A stretch of DNA of 64,000 bases, from contig NC_084769.1 in the NCBI RefSeq assembly GCF_028858725.1, forward strand, positions 13,145,501-13,209,500. Reading direction: 5' to 3'. Below are positions 1 to 12,854 of the stretch, piece after piece. The stretch's first letter is position 1. Every line of letters begins with the position of its first letter. The stretch comes from Colius striatus. Taxonomy: Eukaryota > Chordata > Aves > Coliiformes > Coliidae. Under the pieces are notes generated by a model. It saw only the letters and a list, made by a program, of their open reading frames with translations. It had not been told where the DNA came from and ran no database searches. Both the position numbers and the translations under genes were made by a program.

Positions 1-469
1 TACCACACTGTTTTTTCTGCCCCTAAACTGAGACGTTTGAGAAGCACAAAGCTGTAAAGAATAAAAGCCCATGTTACTAAGTGAGGAAAACCAGAACATA
101 CTGAGTGCTTTTTTGGCTGTCCGCCTTACTTCTGCCAGCAGCTGCCTGCTGGGACTGAGAAGCGGTTCCCAAGCAGAGAAGAGTGTGTTACTCCAGCTGC
201 TCCTGAGCCCCATTTTCACCTGGGCTCTACCCATACCACTAGCTATACTTTGAATTTTCCCTCCCAGCCTTGGTAAGGGGTGTTTAACTCCAGCGCCGAG
301 GTTGGGCCTGGGACAGCGTGCCAGGAGGGATGGGGCTCTCTCCTCGTGGAGTCAACAGCTGTTGGACAGGAAGAGGCGTGAGAGGCCCGACAGCTCTCCC
401 AGCTCCTCACGGGCACTGACTGCACCTTCCAGGCACCTCTGAGCTCTCTTTGCTCCTATCCTTACCACC

Positions 470-985
470 TCCCTCTGCCACTTTTCCTCGTCGCTCCCTC
501 GCGCGGCCTCGGGGTTCCTCGGCCGCGCGAGGGAGCCCAGAAGATGGCGCCGGCCCCTCAGCCATCGCCGCCCTCCATGCCCGGGAAGCCGCGGGGCTGG
601 TGGGGCGGGCGGGCACCTGTGGCGTGCCGAGTTAAAATGCGGCGAAGAAAATCAACCTGGCCCCCCGGGACAGAGACAGATTTTAAAATTTTTTTAAAAG
701 CATAAAAAAATCCTCTTGGTGTGCCCGCAGGGGAGCAGGAGCCATGAGTGTAGGTGGCAGTGTGAAGGGCGCCCGCTCGCCATGAACCCGCCCACGCTGC
801 TGGCACTCGGGGTGCTGCTGCTGCCGCCCCTTCCCGCCTCTCCTCAACTTCCCTCCTCCAGCGCCCGGGCGGGAGCTGCAGAGCCCCGGGGAGCCCTCCG
901 GCCCACGGCCGGTCGCTCCCTGGCGCAGCTGCCTCCAGCTCAGCCTGGCTTGGGCAGAGCGCCTCAACCCCAGTAACACAGAATT
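470..985. promoter_or_regulatory. Small CpG island, possible promoter
   Basis: CpG-rich stretch in otherwise AT-richer DNA, with GC-box-like runs and an AAGATGGCG sequence at 540-548 that resembles a YY1 site often found just downstream of transcription starts. A short plus-strand frame opening at 782 begins with a hydrophobic leader, but no splice donor or partner exon was found. The direction and the target gene are unknown. It could serve a gene left of the window. Confidence 0.45.
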
Positions 986-3232
986 AGGGGAAACGGGAAC
1001 ATACAGGGTCAGCCCTGGGAGGGAACTGGTTATGGCAGCCTTCAGCAGTCGGTATTAAGCCTTAACCTGTGGAGACCAGGACATCTGCTGCCTACAGAGC
1101 AGGTTTCCTGGCACCAGATGGAGCAGTCCAGGGAACCAGTGAGTGAGGCGGCGTGTGGACGCCCAGGCCTGGACTTGCGGCCAGGAGGATATTTATCTTT
1201 CCTTTGGATCGAGCTGCAGAGGAGTAATGCACTCTCCCTGGCGCTCGCCTCAGTCATCACTACCTTTAAATCTTTAAATCACCAGTGAGTTACTGACAAA
1301 CACCTTCAGTGACAGGAATTTTGTCAGGGAAGGTTTGGTGTGACAGCTGGGACTAGGTGCCTGCCACAGACCTCGGGAAGTGCAGGGGAAGATATCCACT
1401 TAAAAGCAACAAAAATGTGGCATAAAGGGTTTTTTACATGGCTGGTCCTTTGGAAACATTTTTCTTTCACAGTTGCTGCTGGGAAGGCGGTCCTTGGGAC
1501 ACATGGCAGTCTCTGGTGGAATTCAGGAAGGAAATATTTCCCTTCAGGAGTTACTCTCACTCATACATAGACAAATGCATACAAATCAACAGTGAAGCCT
1601 CAATTTTCAGCAGTGTTAAGCAGAGTCACAAGACAAACTAAAACATCAAAAGTGCTTTCAAAAAGAAAGGCAGAGACACCAAATACTGCTGTTCTTCAAA
1701 GACAACAAAACTCTGGGCAGCTACCCAGCCTGGCATCTGGCCTGATGCTGGAGGAGCAAGGCAGGGGAAAGTCCTTGAGTAGGAGCTGGGGAAGAGCTGG
1801 GTAGCAAAGTTCACAGGCATAGCCATGTGGGACCCAACAGAGAACTGAGCCCTCTAGATACAGGGCACATACCATTATCTGAGTGTCTGTACAGCTCTTA
1901 TCAGAGTCCCTCTGGAGGAAACATATTCTTGTGGGAGATGTTTCAAAAAGCTCTACTTATCTTTCTTCTCCTTTCTTTTTTCTATTCCTATAGTAACCAG
2001 CTTCACCTAGGTGCCCAGTTCTCAGTGTCTTGGTTAGAGGAATTAGTGGCACCCAGGCAGTGATTGAAAAACCCATTAATGAAAGGTCCTGCTCCAGATT
2101 GCACCATGGAATAGCCTTGGGAAGCCCTCTGAGTTCTGTGAGTCCTAATTGATCCCAACACCAGCTCTCGTGGGGCTGGCTCCCATTCCAAGCCTCAGAG
2201 GACCTCTCCACTCTCAGGCTGAGGTTGTGGAAAAATAGTCTGCCTTCCTTAGCCAGCTGTGGGTCCACAAGAAGAAAAGCATACAGAATGTAAAAAATAA
2301 CAGATTTAAGAACATTATAGGAAGAGGCTCCAAACCAAATTGCATCAGATTTCTTTGTAAATCAAGAATCCAGGGAACCAGACAATTCCTGAACACAGCA
2401 CCATCTCCTGTCTCACACACAAATCCCCAGTGCCGTGTGCTGAAACGTCAGTTATAGGGTAAGATATATGTGCACTTCAGTAGGATGCAAATATAGCTCT
2501 TTGGGGAAAGACAAACTCCTGGAAAAAGGTGTGTATCTGCGGGAACTGAATCTTAAGTAAAGGTTTGCCCAGAGAGCGTACAGACTAGACTTGTGGTCAA
2601 CCTGGTCAAGAAGGTTGAACAATTTGGGATGCCAAGTTTAGGCTTTTGGAAACCTTTTGGAAATATTGGATGCAAGTACTCCTTGCTGGGGAGCAGCTCT
2701 AGCCCAGCTCACATCCAGACACCAAAACCTGCAGGAGAAGGAATGCTCTCAAAGCCTTTACACTTCTCACCATCAGCCCAGCTGTGCTAGTGCATAGGGA
2801 TGGACAATCCTGTTGTGGAGTGGAGCACAGAAAGACTGACTAAATAACACCATTCATTTGAAATAAACTGAGAAAGGGGACTGCAGACGTCATTGTGCGT
2901 GTATCTAATCCCCGTGGAAATTACTTTTCCATGCCCTGAAGAATGCCATTTGGATGTTTGTAAGTTGAGATTGTCATTTTGGTCACATGGAAGTCAGCTA
3001 GAATTTTGCAATTAATTTAAATAATGGTCAGAATTTAAAATCCATGTTACTACCCCGAGGCATTTAAAGCCATTGTAAATGAAAAATGAAATTTATCAAC
3101 CATTTCTCCCTCGCACTGAACAAGTGCCCTTCACTGAACAAATGCTGCGTGACAGTTGTCTTCATCCTGTTGAAGACACGACCAGAATCTACAGCACCAA
3201 ATGCTATTTCTTCAGAGCTGTCTGTATCTCAG

Positions 3233-3247
3233 CACACACACACACAC
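3233..3247. repeat. Short CA microsatellite
   Basis: About seven perfect CA units. Confidence 0.9.
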
Positions 3248-6200
3248 AAAGGAGAGAGTTAACAGCAGGTCCTGCAGACGACTCGGTTTTATCTTAACAC
3301 AGCTAATACATTACCAGCTAATTCCTGGAAATTCAAAGCAGCTAGGTCTCAGACCCCACTCACACAGGTTGCTTCTGATAAGAAGCCACACTTTGGTATT
3401 AATGCATCTGTTTGCCAGTGTGACTGAAAAGGTAAGCTGGTTTACTGCTAAATACATCTCAACCATCTTGTTTGCTTCCAGCCCAGAATCAGCCAGCTGT
3501 AAGCCTGCCTCTCCAAAGAGTTATTTGGCACGGCTGGACGCTAACAAACAGCCGTCACACTCTATTCTGATGGAGGCTGCACTGTGTCTGGGGATGAGTA
3601 AATTTTATGCTGTCCATACGGGGCCTCACAATTAAATGCTTAATTGTATCATACCCTGAAAGCCTCAGATAAAGCCATTTGAGAAGGCAGTGCTCTAATT
3701 TCCACTTGTCTTGTTGTTCCAAGAACTAGAAATGTTAAAAGGAGGAATGAGATTCTAGTCAGACAAATGTCTCTCTGCAAATTGCCAGAGATACACAATT
3801 AATACTAAACTGTCATTAACCCTGCATACAGCTTTACAAAGCAGACTACAACATAATCTGAAACTGTGTCCTTGCCAAACTCATCAGGACGTGCCTTTTC
3901 TATACAAAGGCAATGATTGTTTGAAGAAACTCCTAATGAGTCATTTTGGGCCACAGAGAAACTGTTTCTGCCTCAAGGGATTGGACTCTCCTTTGTCAGA
4001 TGCAACAGTAGCAGCGATATATCCCTGGTTTGCTTTTTGTCATCAATTTTGTGATGTTCTCACATAAATCCAGACAGACTCAGGCCTGGGATCCTATTTC
4101 ATCAGAGTGGCCCAGGACTAGAGTTAAGATGTTTCTGCACCAGCAGCACCTTCCAACACCACTTTCGGCTTCAGATCTGTCTCCTTCAGGACAAACTGGG
4201 AGCAATACTTGCCTGTTGCTGGGGTGGGTTAGTCAGCACAGCCTCACCTAATCCTACTCACCCACCCTTTGTTTGTGACTCAAACATTTGCATTTTATGC
4301 TTTTTCTTTCTTCTTGAACTGTAGTGCCAGAGGGTGGGAGACCATGCAGCTGGGTGGGTTATGCCCTGACACGACTGTGAGCTTGGATGTGTGACTAACT
4401 CAGGCCCAGAGGGAAAGGACTACCTGGTGTGGTTCCTATGGCTTGCCTCCCTTCTGAGTTTCTCTTTGTGCTTTGAAAATGGCACCTCTAGGAAAACTGG
4501 GTCCCACTGCCTTTTGTCAGAAGGAATACATCAATGGTGTGAAATGCTGTAGCATCAACAGGGCCAATATAGAGCAGCTGCATGAAGAGTAGGGTGAGAA
4601 ACTCATGCTTCTGGGTTATGGACACAGGACCTGCCACCCATGGCAGCTGCATATCTGCAAGGAAGCAATGCAGCACTGCCTTAGAGCTGCCCTGGGACAA
4701 GTGGGGAGAGGGATGGAGAGAGATGGGGAAAGGGCACACAGGTGCCTCATTTCTCTTTTCACCTCATGGGCAGCTCAACCACACACACTACCATGCAAGA
4801 TGAGCCAGGTGTTCTCTTCTGTTCCCTTCAGCATAGTCATGCTTTCAGAGAAAGTATTTGACCTGGTCCTCACCACAGAGGCTGAAGGACACAAGAGTTG
4901 TTTCCATGAAACTCCAGTCAAAAGGAGTGGAGCAGCTGTATACATTGCAAAGGTGCTTTTAATTTCCTCCCCTGTTGCAGTGGGAAGGTGGAGGGCAGCA
5001 ACATCAGTGGTTTAGCTAAAGAGGCCTCAGCAAAGCCAGTAAGGACTAGCAGTGTATTTCAACTTCCCCTTACCAAAGTGCAGTTGACAAAATCCCTAAA
5101 TACCCTCTCCCATGGGAGTAGAGGAGGGGAGCTCAGGCAGAAAGAAGCCTGTGAGACTGAGTGGCCTGAGTTCACTGGAACCATTTTGTGTGCCAGCTTG
5201 GGAAGGCTGTAGCAGCTCAGCAAGGTGGCTGGGTGTTAAATTGTATGGGGTTGTCACCTGAGCAGAGGCCAGCAGCGAGGAGTCCTGCTGCTGAGTCTCT
5301 GCGCCACCCTGAACAGTCACCTCGCTTTATTGTGGGATGGCCAAAATATTTCCCTCCCTGCTGAGCACCCTGCCACCACTCCTGTAAACTGGAAAGGTGT
5401 AAGAGGTGCCAAGGCAAGCAAGCTTGAAATTACAGTTTTCCTTTAGCTTGGAAAACAAATTTACCATTTGTACAGCCCTTCCTCCTTGTCAAAGAAGTAC
5501 AAGGTGCAGAAAACACAGCTGCAAGGCAGCCTCTTGCAGCTGAGCATCTCTGCCACGCAGGAGCTCTCTGTGTGGTGTGAGTTGCTGATAAGACCCAAGA
5601 GATTCACAAGCTACCAGGCAATAGGGAGCAGTTTGCAGTTTCTGCACTTCTAGCAGCCAACGTGCCTGCCTGGGAGTTGCTGTCAAGGTCCCAGGAAGCT
5701 TCAGATCAATCCACCGGCACATTCATACCCATCCCACGGACACTGGCTGTTTGCCAACCTCCCATGGCAGAGCTGCTCCCATTTAACAGCAGCTGAAGTT
5801 ACCTGACAGTGATTGTTCTCCCGTACAGCACAGGCAACCTCACAGCTGTTTTTGTTAGGTTTAGAGAGGTTTGTGCAGCATTAAGCATTTCTCATTTCCG
5901 GAACAGAGCTCATTTGGATCAAAGGTTCTAATGTAACATGGCAGCTTCTTTGGCTCACTCAGCTCAGAGCCTCTCTACAGAACTATAAATATAGCCAAGG
6001 CATTATTAACATTTTAACAAGTTTCTCTCTCGGGAACTTCAGTTATTCACCTGTGAGTAGCTGTTGTTTCGTCATCAGGAGGGAGTCAAACGGAAAGTAC
6101 AAAAGCAGGGATGAGTTCTAAGATTTTAGCAGTGGTTTTGTTTTACAAATTAATGGGGATAAAAAGTCCCCACTAGTACTCTCCTTCCAGGTGGTACTTT

Positions 6201-8416
6201 CTAAAATACACTCATTGTGGCAAGAACTTCTTAAATAGCTTAACGGTCTTGCATCCTCGGTTAAACACAGCCACTGAGCATCAGTATCCTTGACAAATAT
6301 CGTTTCCTGGTGAAGGGTACTAGGCAAAGCTTGGCTTGTAAGAGAGAGCTCAAATAAGAGAACAAAACCAGTGCAGCTGCTAATCTGCATGGAACTTTCC
6401 CCACCTACATTCAGGTCCCATTTGACAGACATTTTTGATGACCATTATTTATTTTCAAAAGCATTTATGAAACATTATCGACATGTTTCGCCTGGTAACT
6501 TTCTGACAGAGGAGAAACCCAAACCCTGAGTTATCATTCGGTGTGGAATTTGTTCCGTGCTGTGGTGGGAGAGGATTATAAAGCACACAGACCTTTCCAG
6601 AAGAGCTGTTGAAGGACAGCCAATTCCAAAATCGTTTGTGAGCGCCAGATGCTCTGAGTGGCTCATCACCTTGTGCTGCCTCTGTGGTGCCCCTGTCATT
6701 CTTGAAAAATCATAAACTGTCACAACAGCTGGTTTTGTTTGAAGGGGGAATCTCAGTTGGACATTGGCCTTTAAAACAGCTTTAGCCTTTAGAACACTTT
6801 GTAGTGAGAGATTTTTTTAATCCTGCTATAAACAGTTGCATCAAAACTCTGGTAAAAGTGTAGATCTTTTCATAAATTGCCAATGTGCAGGGAGTCAGGT
6901 GTGAAAAGGAAATTGGTGAAGGGATGACTTGGTATTTCAGGCTACAAATGGCTCCTGTGTATGTATGGGAGCCATATATGAGGATGTCCACAAGTACTTG
7001 TTCCAAAAGTCATGGCAATGAAAAGGTGAGGAAGAAGGGGGGTTTACAGAGTTTATTGGAAACTCAATACATTGAGGATCTTAGAAAAGTTACAGCCAGT
7101 TAGGTGATCTCAGGTTTAATTCTGTTGGTTGCTAATAGGAAGTCATTGTGCAACTGTTTTGCAAGAGCATTGAAACTGGTAGAACGAGATACACAGCATA
7201 TGGAAGTGAAACTAAAGAGATTAAAGAACAGTTTGGGTTGTTGTTGGGTCTTCTTTAATTACCTTTTTAAGACACTCCACTTTTCTTTAAATAACAGCAT
7301 GAAGAAGGCCTCATCTCATAGAGGGCCCAAACAACCCTGTCATGTGTAAGCACACTTATAAGAACAAGTTGGGTATGAATTCTCAGGAGACAAACCAGAC
7401 TGCACAGAAAAGACAGCATATGGGAGATGAGAGATGGGGAACAGGTTCTGTAACAAGAGCTCCTGTTCAAAGCAAGTCAAGAGAGGTCTCAGCAGCTAGC
7501 TCACCAGCTATGCGTTGTACATCAACAAAGCCTTCTCTGTAGAATGAAAGGCTCCTTCATCTTTGCCTCTAACCTTCATTCCTTCCTCACCGCAGCAGAG
7601 GGGTTTGCTTTCAGAGAAGAAAAATCTGAAGACACACTCATTTCTTCTATGGATTCAGAAAACTACCCCTAGAGCCTGAGCCTTCCCTGTTCCCAACAGG
7701 CCAGACCCTTCACTACAGCAGGCGTAGCATGGGGTTTATGAAAACCCTGTATGAAGCTGGTATCTCTGCTTAGGAGCTGAATATTTCTCTTCCTGCAGAC
7801 ACAAGCCCTGAGCTCTGCATCTGCACTTCAGGAGCTTTTATTCAACATGAGAACCTGCACAGTGTGAAATAAAAGCCACAGTAACAGATTATTTAGAGCT
7901 CTCAATTAATGCAGCGTGTTCCTGTGCATATAGGTGGTAGGCAAGGAGCTGCTGCCTGTAAATACCCAGGCCTTCATGAATTGTTTTTACGCAGGGGGAC
8001 ATTACAGCTAACCAGTTAACAACCAGGAGAAGCTGTCACCACAGTTTCACTGAACTGAGTAGAGTAACAGCTGAGATACATGGGTCCTTCGGTCTTCCCT
8101 TCAGATGTGGATGACCACTGCTATCAAGTTTTAGGTCTAAACTGTGAAATAAATGATCATTTCACACTTTTTCTCCTCATTTCAATACCTCCCCACCTTC
8201 TTTTCTAATTTCCCCGACCTCCCCAAAGCAGCAGGAATATGTATTTTAAGGAGATACAAACACTCTTACTCAAAACTCTTTTCCTCATTCTTCTTACATC
8301 TCCTTGAAACTCTGGTCTGAACTCTACTTACACTGTCCTCAGCACGTTACATGGTTATCTGAATGACCTCAAAGAGTGGTGAGAGGAGGAATTTGCACAT
8401 ACTGCAAGCATTCAGC

Positions 8417-8561
8417 CTAGGAACCATCATGAGCCAAGTCATCGTCTCTTTCTTCCTCTGAGCTGCTTTGTTTCTGTCCAGCCTTGACGTCCTCATCTCT
8501 TCTGTTTAAGAGAGGCTCAACAATCTGCTTGGTTGTTCTCAGAAACCTTCCCGTAGAAATT
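8417..8561 (-). CDS. Candidate terminal exon, unidentified protein
   Basis: The segment follows a very good acceptor on the minus strand (a T-rich tract then CTTCAG just above 8561). It encodes about 47 residues ending in an acidic, serine-rich tail and a stop at 8417. A possible polyadenylation signal (TTTATT on the plus strand) lies at 7837-7842. Its entry phase matches the exit phase of the candidate exon at 10400-10475, so the two could join in frame. I do not recognise the protein. An open frame of this length can occur by chance, and no longer chain was found upstream. It could equally be a non-coding transcript or nothing. Confidence 0.2.
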
Positions 8562-9476
8562 CTGAAGAAAATAAAAAGTGTTTGCCAGAAGTGATACCTT
8601 TTTTTGTGGGCCAAAATCCCAAGAACCAAAGCAAACTATTATCTGAGTTGATCTGTTCATATTTTGTTCCTCAGAAATAAGTCAAGAAAGACCCAACAAA
8701 TAATTCTTCTTGGAAATACTGTTGCTCCATTCTCAAGATGATTCACTGTTAGCACAGAAGTGACTTACTGAAGTCCTTTAATCTGAAAAATTGTTATCTC
8801 CTGCATTCCTCCAACATCAAAAACAAAGCAAATGCAGTGAAACTGATCGTATCAGATGCCTTGACCATAGACTCTGCAATGAGCTATGCTCCAGCTGGTG
8901 CTGATACCATGTGGAGCCATTTTCAGTAGTCCATGCCTAGGCATCAAACTAATTTTCACAGATTATGAGGGAAGTAAGATTATTACTTACCAAAGAAATA
9001 CAAAATGCATGGATGTTACATCGAGCTTGATGCTTATAAACTAGAGCTTCCTAAAGGCCCATTGCAGCACAAGGAGCAAAGATCTCAAGAGGGAATTACA
9101 AATAGGCAGAAACTCCCCAGTAAATAGCAGTGCCAGTGTTAGTTGTGGAATGCAGTGGTGTCAGGCCTGCCCTGCAGAGATCACCTCAGCCTCTCCACAT
9201 GCCCTGAGGCAGGGTTCATGAAAAATAAGGGTAGGACAGAGAACTTAAAAAAACTGGAAGCTGCCAAGCAAGATAGTTACAACTGGTAAGCATATATACT
9301 CACAGTTTCAGGACTTCACAGGGGTTGAATACTACAGCCCTGAAGAGATCCTAGACAGACTGTGCACATACCAGGTGCTATGCAAAGGGAAGGGCTCAGG
9401 GTGAGCTGTGGCTGCAGTGGTCCTTAGCACTGCAGCAGTCAGAAGACTACAACACTTTCCAGCTGCATTTGGTAAG

Positions 9477-9575
9477 ATCATAGAATCACAGAATGGTAGG
9501 GGTTGGAAGGGACCTTTAGAGACCATCTACTCCAACCCCCCTGCAGAAGTAGGTTCACCTAGATCAGGTCACAGA
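9477..9575 (-). mobile_element. CR1 LINE 3' tail fragment
   Basis: Antisense copy of the avian CR1 3' end. It shows the ATCATAGAATCACAGAATGG tail, then the GTTGGAAGGGACCT block and the GCAGAAGTAGGTTCACCTAG block. It is a 5'-truncated dead copy. Confidence 0.9.
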
Positions 9576-10399
9576 TATTTTGGAGGAAGATATTTTTGAT
9601 TTATTAACATAAACAATTCACAGATGTTCTTCAAATCTAAAACACACACAATAGTTATCATGCCACAATAAAATATGTAACATCACAATTATATATTCTC
9701 AAGTGTATCTACAGCTTAGAGATACATACACACGTATTCTTTAAGTCCCTGGATGTAAAGACAGAAGAGCTGAAAGCAACAAGATAGAACCAGATATATT
9801 TCAGGAGATTAATTGGAGGTTGTAGGAGCAGTGGTCATACAAACTTAAAGCAGTTGCTGATTTCCAGTTAAGTTGGCATCACAGGAATAAAACTGTTTTA
9901 AAATTGTTTCAAAGTAGGGTCTGCAAAAAAAAATCCAAGATCAAAAGAGAAAACCTGATTTAGCTTTCTTATTCATGCTTCTAAATCTCAATGCAACCCC
10001 CTGCTCACTCCTGCCATTTCACAGCCTGCAGCAGGAGGTAAAGGGGCTCAGCATCGCTTGAGGAACACAACCCAGCCTTAGGGGAGCAAATATTCCCCAG
10101 CAAGTCACAAATGAGACCCAAGCCAATGCCCTCTGCCCAAGCCGCTCTTAATCTCACTTGCATGTGTGTGACACTTAGGTAGAGAAAGGGAGGCAGATCA
10201 CACGCATTTGAGCTGGAAACAGTACATCACATTTAACATCTGCTATCTTTTTTCCCCTTAACTAAATAGTCTCTTGCAGTCTCAACATTTTATCTCGTCT
10301 CAATATTTAAAGGGAGCCTTTCCTGAATTATCACAACTGTGCATTTGACAGAAAACTCCAGCTAGATCCCAGGCTAGTGCCTGACTGGCCAGTACTTAC

Positions 10400-10475
10400 T
10401 CTGTACTACTTGACTTGTAAAAGCCTAATGGAGACTCTTCCCATTCTTGAAGGCTTTCAACGCAAAGATCAGATC
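10400..10475 (-). CDS. Candidate internal exon, unidentified
   Basis: On the minus strand this 76-base segment lies between a TCTGTAG acceptor and a consensus GTAAGT donor. One frame is open throughout and exits in phase 2, which fits the entry of the candidate exon at 8417-8561. A second exon-like stretch with a perfect donor (8991-9050) is open in phase 0 but cannot be inserted between them without a stop. No upstream partner was found. Confidence 0.15.
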
Positions 10476-12009
10476 CTACAGATAGCATTGGCTTAGTTAC
10501 AGTCCTGGAACCTGGCAATCTGCTTTACTCCCAGAGCTATATTTAAGCACCTGCATACACATGAGGGCAATTATATACAGGTATGGGTAGACTGTGCTCA
10601 CCTTTTAGCGCTGAAGAAGTGACTATAAAACATGAGTATTCTCCATGATTTAGCCCCTGGCCTGCTGAGTGCTCTCACATCTCTGTTTGCTCTCATGGAC
10701 CTTGAATGCATTGTTTTTCAGAGAAAAAACACCAACATTTTGGCTAGAATTAGGTTTTAGTGATGGCCTGAAGGAAGGCTTTGTTGCAAGTAAACCATGA
10801 GGGGCAGGGAGAAGGCAAAGAAGGGATGTTTCAGCACCAGATAGTGCATTAACATTCACCTCTTTCTGTGCAGCACACACAGAGTTGCTGTTTGGCCTTA
10901 AAGTGAGCTGCAACATCTCAGCTCATCACATTGCCATAGCCGACTTCATGCACAACCTAGAGCTCACAAAACAATAGCTCTGATCCATCACACAGCTCAA
11001 TAGCCTTTCCCTAGAGAAAGTTTCAAGCATCTTATGGGAGTTAAAACTTAGCATCCTTCCTCAAGCTTGTTCCTTAGCCCTTTTCTTCTCACAGACCTGT
11101 TCCTGCATGGTTATTAAGTTGAGCTTTTTCCTTTGCATACAAATAAGAACATGTTTTGCCAATGTTTTGATACCAACTCGAGGAAGCTGGAAGACTGGCA
11201 AGCTGTCACCTGGTGCAGAGCATGGACTAATGCCATAGTCTGGAGTACAGAGCACAAGGTGAGGAGGCATTAGAAAGTAGCATTTCCAGTAGTTCATTTG
11301 TGCCTGATACTGATAAAAGCTCCTTTGTGAGGAGTGGACAGGGTTTTGGCCTCTTAACTGGTCTAGAGGTAAGCACAGGCTGACGCTCACAGCACAGCTG
11401 AGAGAATAAGCTAGTCTAGTGCCAGCTATTGTGTACATTTACTGAGTGTGCATTTTTCATGTCTGCACACTCAGGCTTATGTATAGGATTCAATCCTCAC
11501 AGTTTAGACAGAGCTGCCATTCAATCACTGCAATCTAGCAAAGGAGACTTCTGTGCAAGACTGAGATGATTTATCTCATCAGAATTCATCCTACAGACGC
11601 TTGCAAGTGGTGGTTACAAAAACTCTTCAGTAGCACATTGCAGGATGGGACTTGGGACTGCTACTTGCAGTTCTTCAGGTCTTGAAATAATTTCAAAAGA
11701 GGAAATGAATAAGACACCAGGCAACCACCTTTTTCTTGCTTAACACACTATCACTTATCAATGGCATTTGGATAAAATCTGTAATAAACATTCAGCAGTT
11801 CACTAGCACTGCCATGAACTTTTGGTGAGCTCTTATTAGAGATTGTCTCAATGTTGGCAAAAACAAAGACTGAAGTCTTGCAGAAGAGTGGAGGATCTCT
11901 ACGAGCTGCTATTTCACTGCTTTCCAGTTCTTTGCATGACCTTTTCACTGTCATGATGATTATAGGTAGGAAAGTGGAGTTCTTAACGAGTAAAAACTGA
12001 AATCAGACA

Positions 12010-12807
12010 CGAAAATGATAAATATTGCTTTATTAAATTACTTTTATACTTCTACAAAGAAAATTTCTGATTCTCATGACAATTAAATGAAGGAAATTCA
12101 TTGCTGTTTCTGCAGTTATCTAAATTTAGGTACAAAAAGGTTGTAGAAAGAGCAGCCTATTCAAGTTACATAAAAAAGGCAGAGAATAGACAAGTTCCCT
12201 CAGGAATCTTGAGGCTCAGAAATATAAAGTCCTATAATACAATGAAATTAAGATTTCAGCAATGTGTTGAACAATTGTAAACTGTAACTGCACTAGTGGA
12301 CCACATTATTCAGCAGTTTCCTTGAAGGTATAAACTGTGAACTGAACAAAAAGTGTCGCTGACACAGCAGACCTCATTTAGTTGTTCTCCCTTTCACTCC
12401 CTCCAAGTAAAAGCTGTGAGATCAGCATTCAACATTTCAACCATAGGAAGGAAACTCGCCTCCATAAATATCAGAAATTTCTCCATTCCATAACTATTTA
12501 TATAAAGTAACTAGCTGTTACAAATCAGTTTCAAGTAAAACAGGTGGCTGAGGCAAAAATAATCAAAATCAGGTCATACACAATTTTACTGTAAATACAG
12601 TAATTTGAGAGATAAACTCATAACCATAGCACTGACAGGTTATCAATGCTGCTGTATTATAGACATGACATGTCAGTAGAAAATTAGGATGTCTATTATC
12701 AAAATCAAGGACATTCATTCCAGTCTCTGGTAATCTAATCTTAGTGCAAAACAGATGCTAAGACATGTTTAGCAAAAAAGGTGATACGTTTAAGGCCAAA
12801 AATGTGT
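12010..12807 (-). other. EAF2: EAF2 3' UTR and polyadenylation signal
   Basis: The UTR begins after the EAF2 stop codon. The first good signal in this direction is AATAAA (TTTATT on the plus strand, 12029-12034), which predicts a UTR of roughly 800 bases. The exact end is inferred. Confidence 0.55.
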
Positions 12808-12854
12808 TCAGTCATCACTATCGCTTCCAGATTCACTCAGCTGCAAGTCATTTC
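12808..12854 (-). CDS. EAF2: EAF2 coding exon 6 (terminal)
   Basis: A 47-base terminal exon after TTCTAG. It completes the Arg of NTLR and encodes [14 protein letters not shown] and a TGA stop. It is separated from exon 5 by a 4.45 kb intron in which I see only an old CR1 tail. Confidence 0.95.

Larger units (their letters stand above)
1..11990. other. Left flank, mostly gene-free
   Basis: I see no recognisable coding exon chain in this 12 kb. It contains a small CpG island (470-985), a short CA microsatellite near 3233, a CR1 tail (9477-9575) and one weak pair of candidate minus-strand exons (8417-8561 and 10400-10475), each listed separately. In mammals the gene beyond the 3' end of EAF2 is the peptide transporter SLC15A2 on the same strand. 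I looked for its transmembrane exons on the minus strand and saw none, so it either starts left of this window or is not here. Confidence 0.6.

Noticed and set aside
11061-11438. 125-codon minus-strand frame below EAF2
   Set aside because: It looked protein-like at first, but possible splice phases do not connect with the candidate exons at 10.4 or 8.4 kb, and its length is within chance for this window.
11751-11954. 67-codon minus-strand frame
   Set aside because: It follows the EAF2 polyadenylation signal, but it has no acceptor and only a poor donor that does not match the neighbours in phase.
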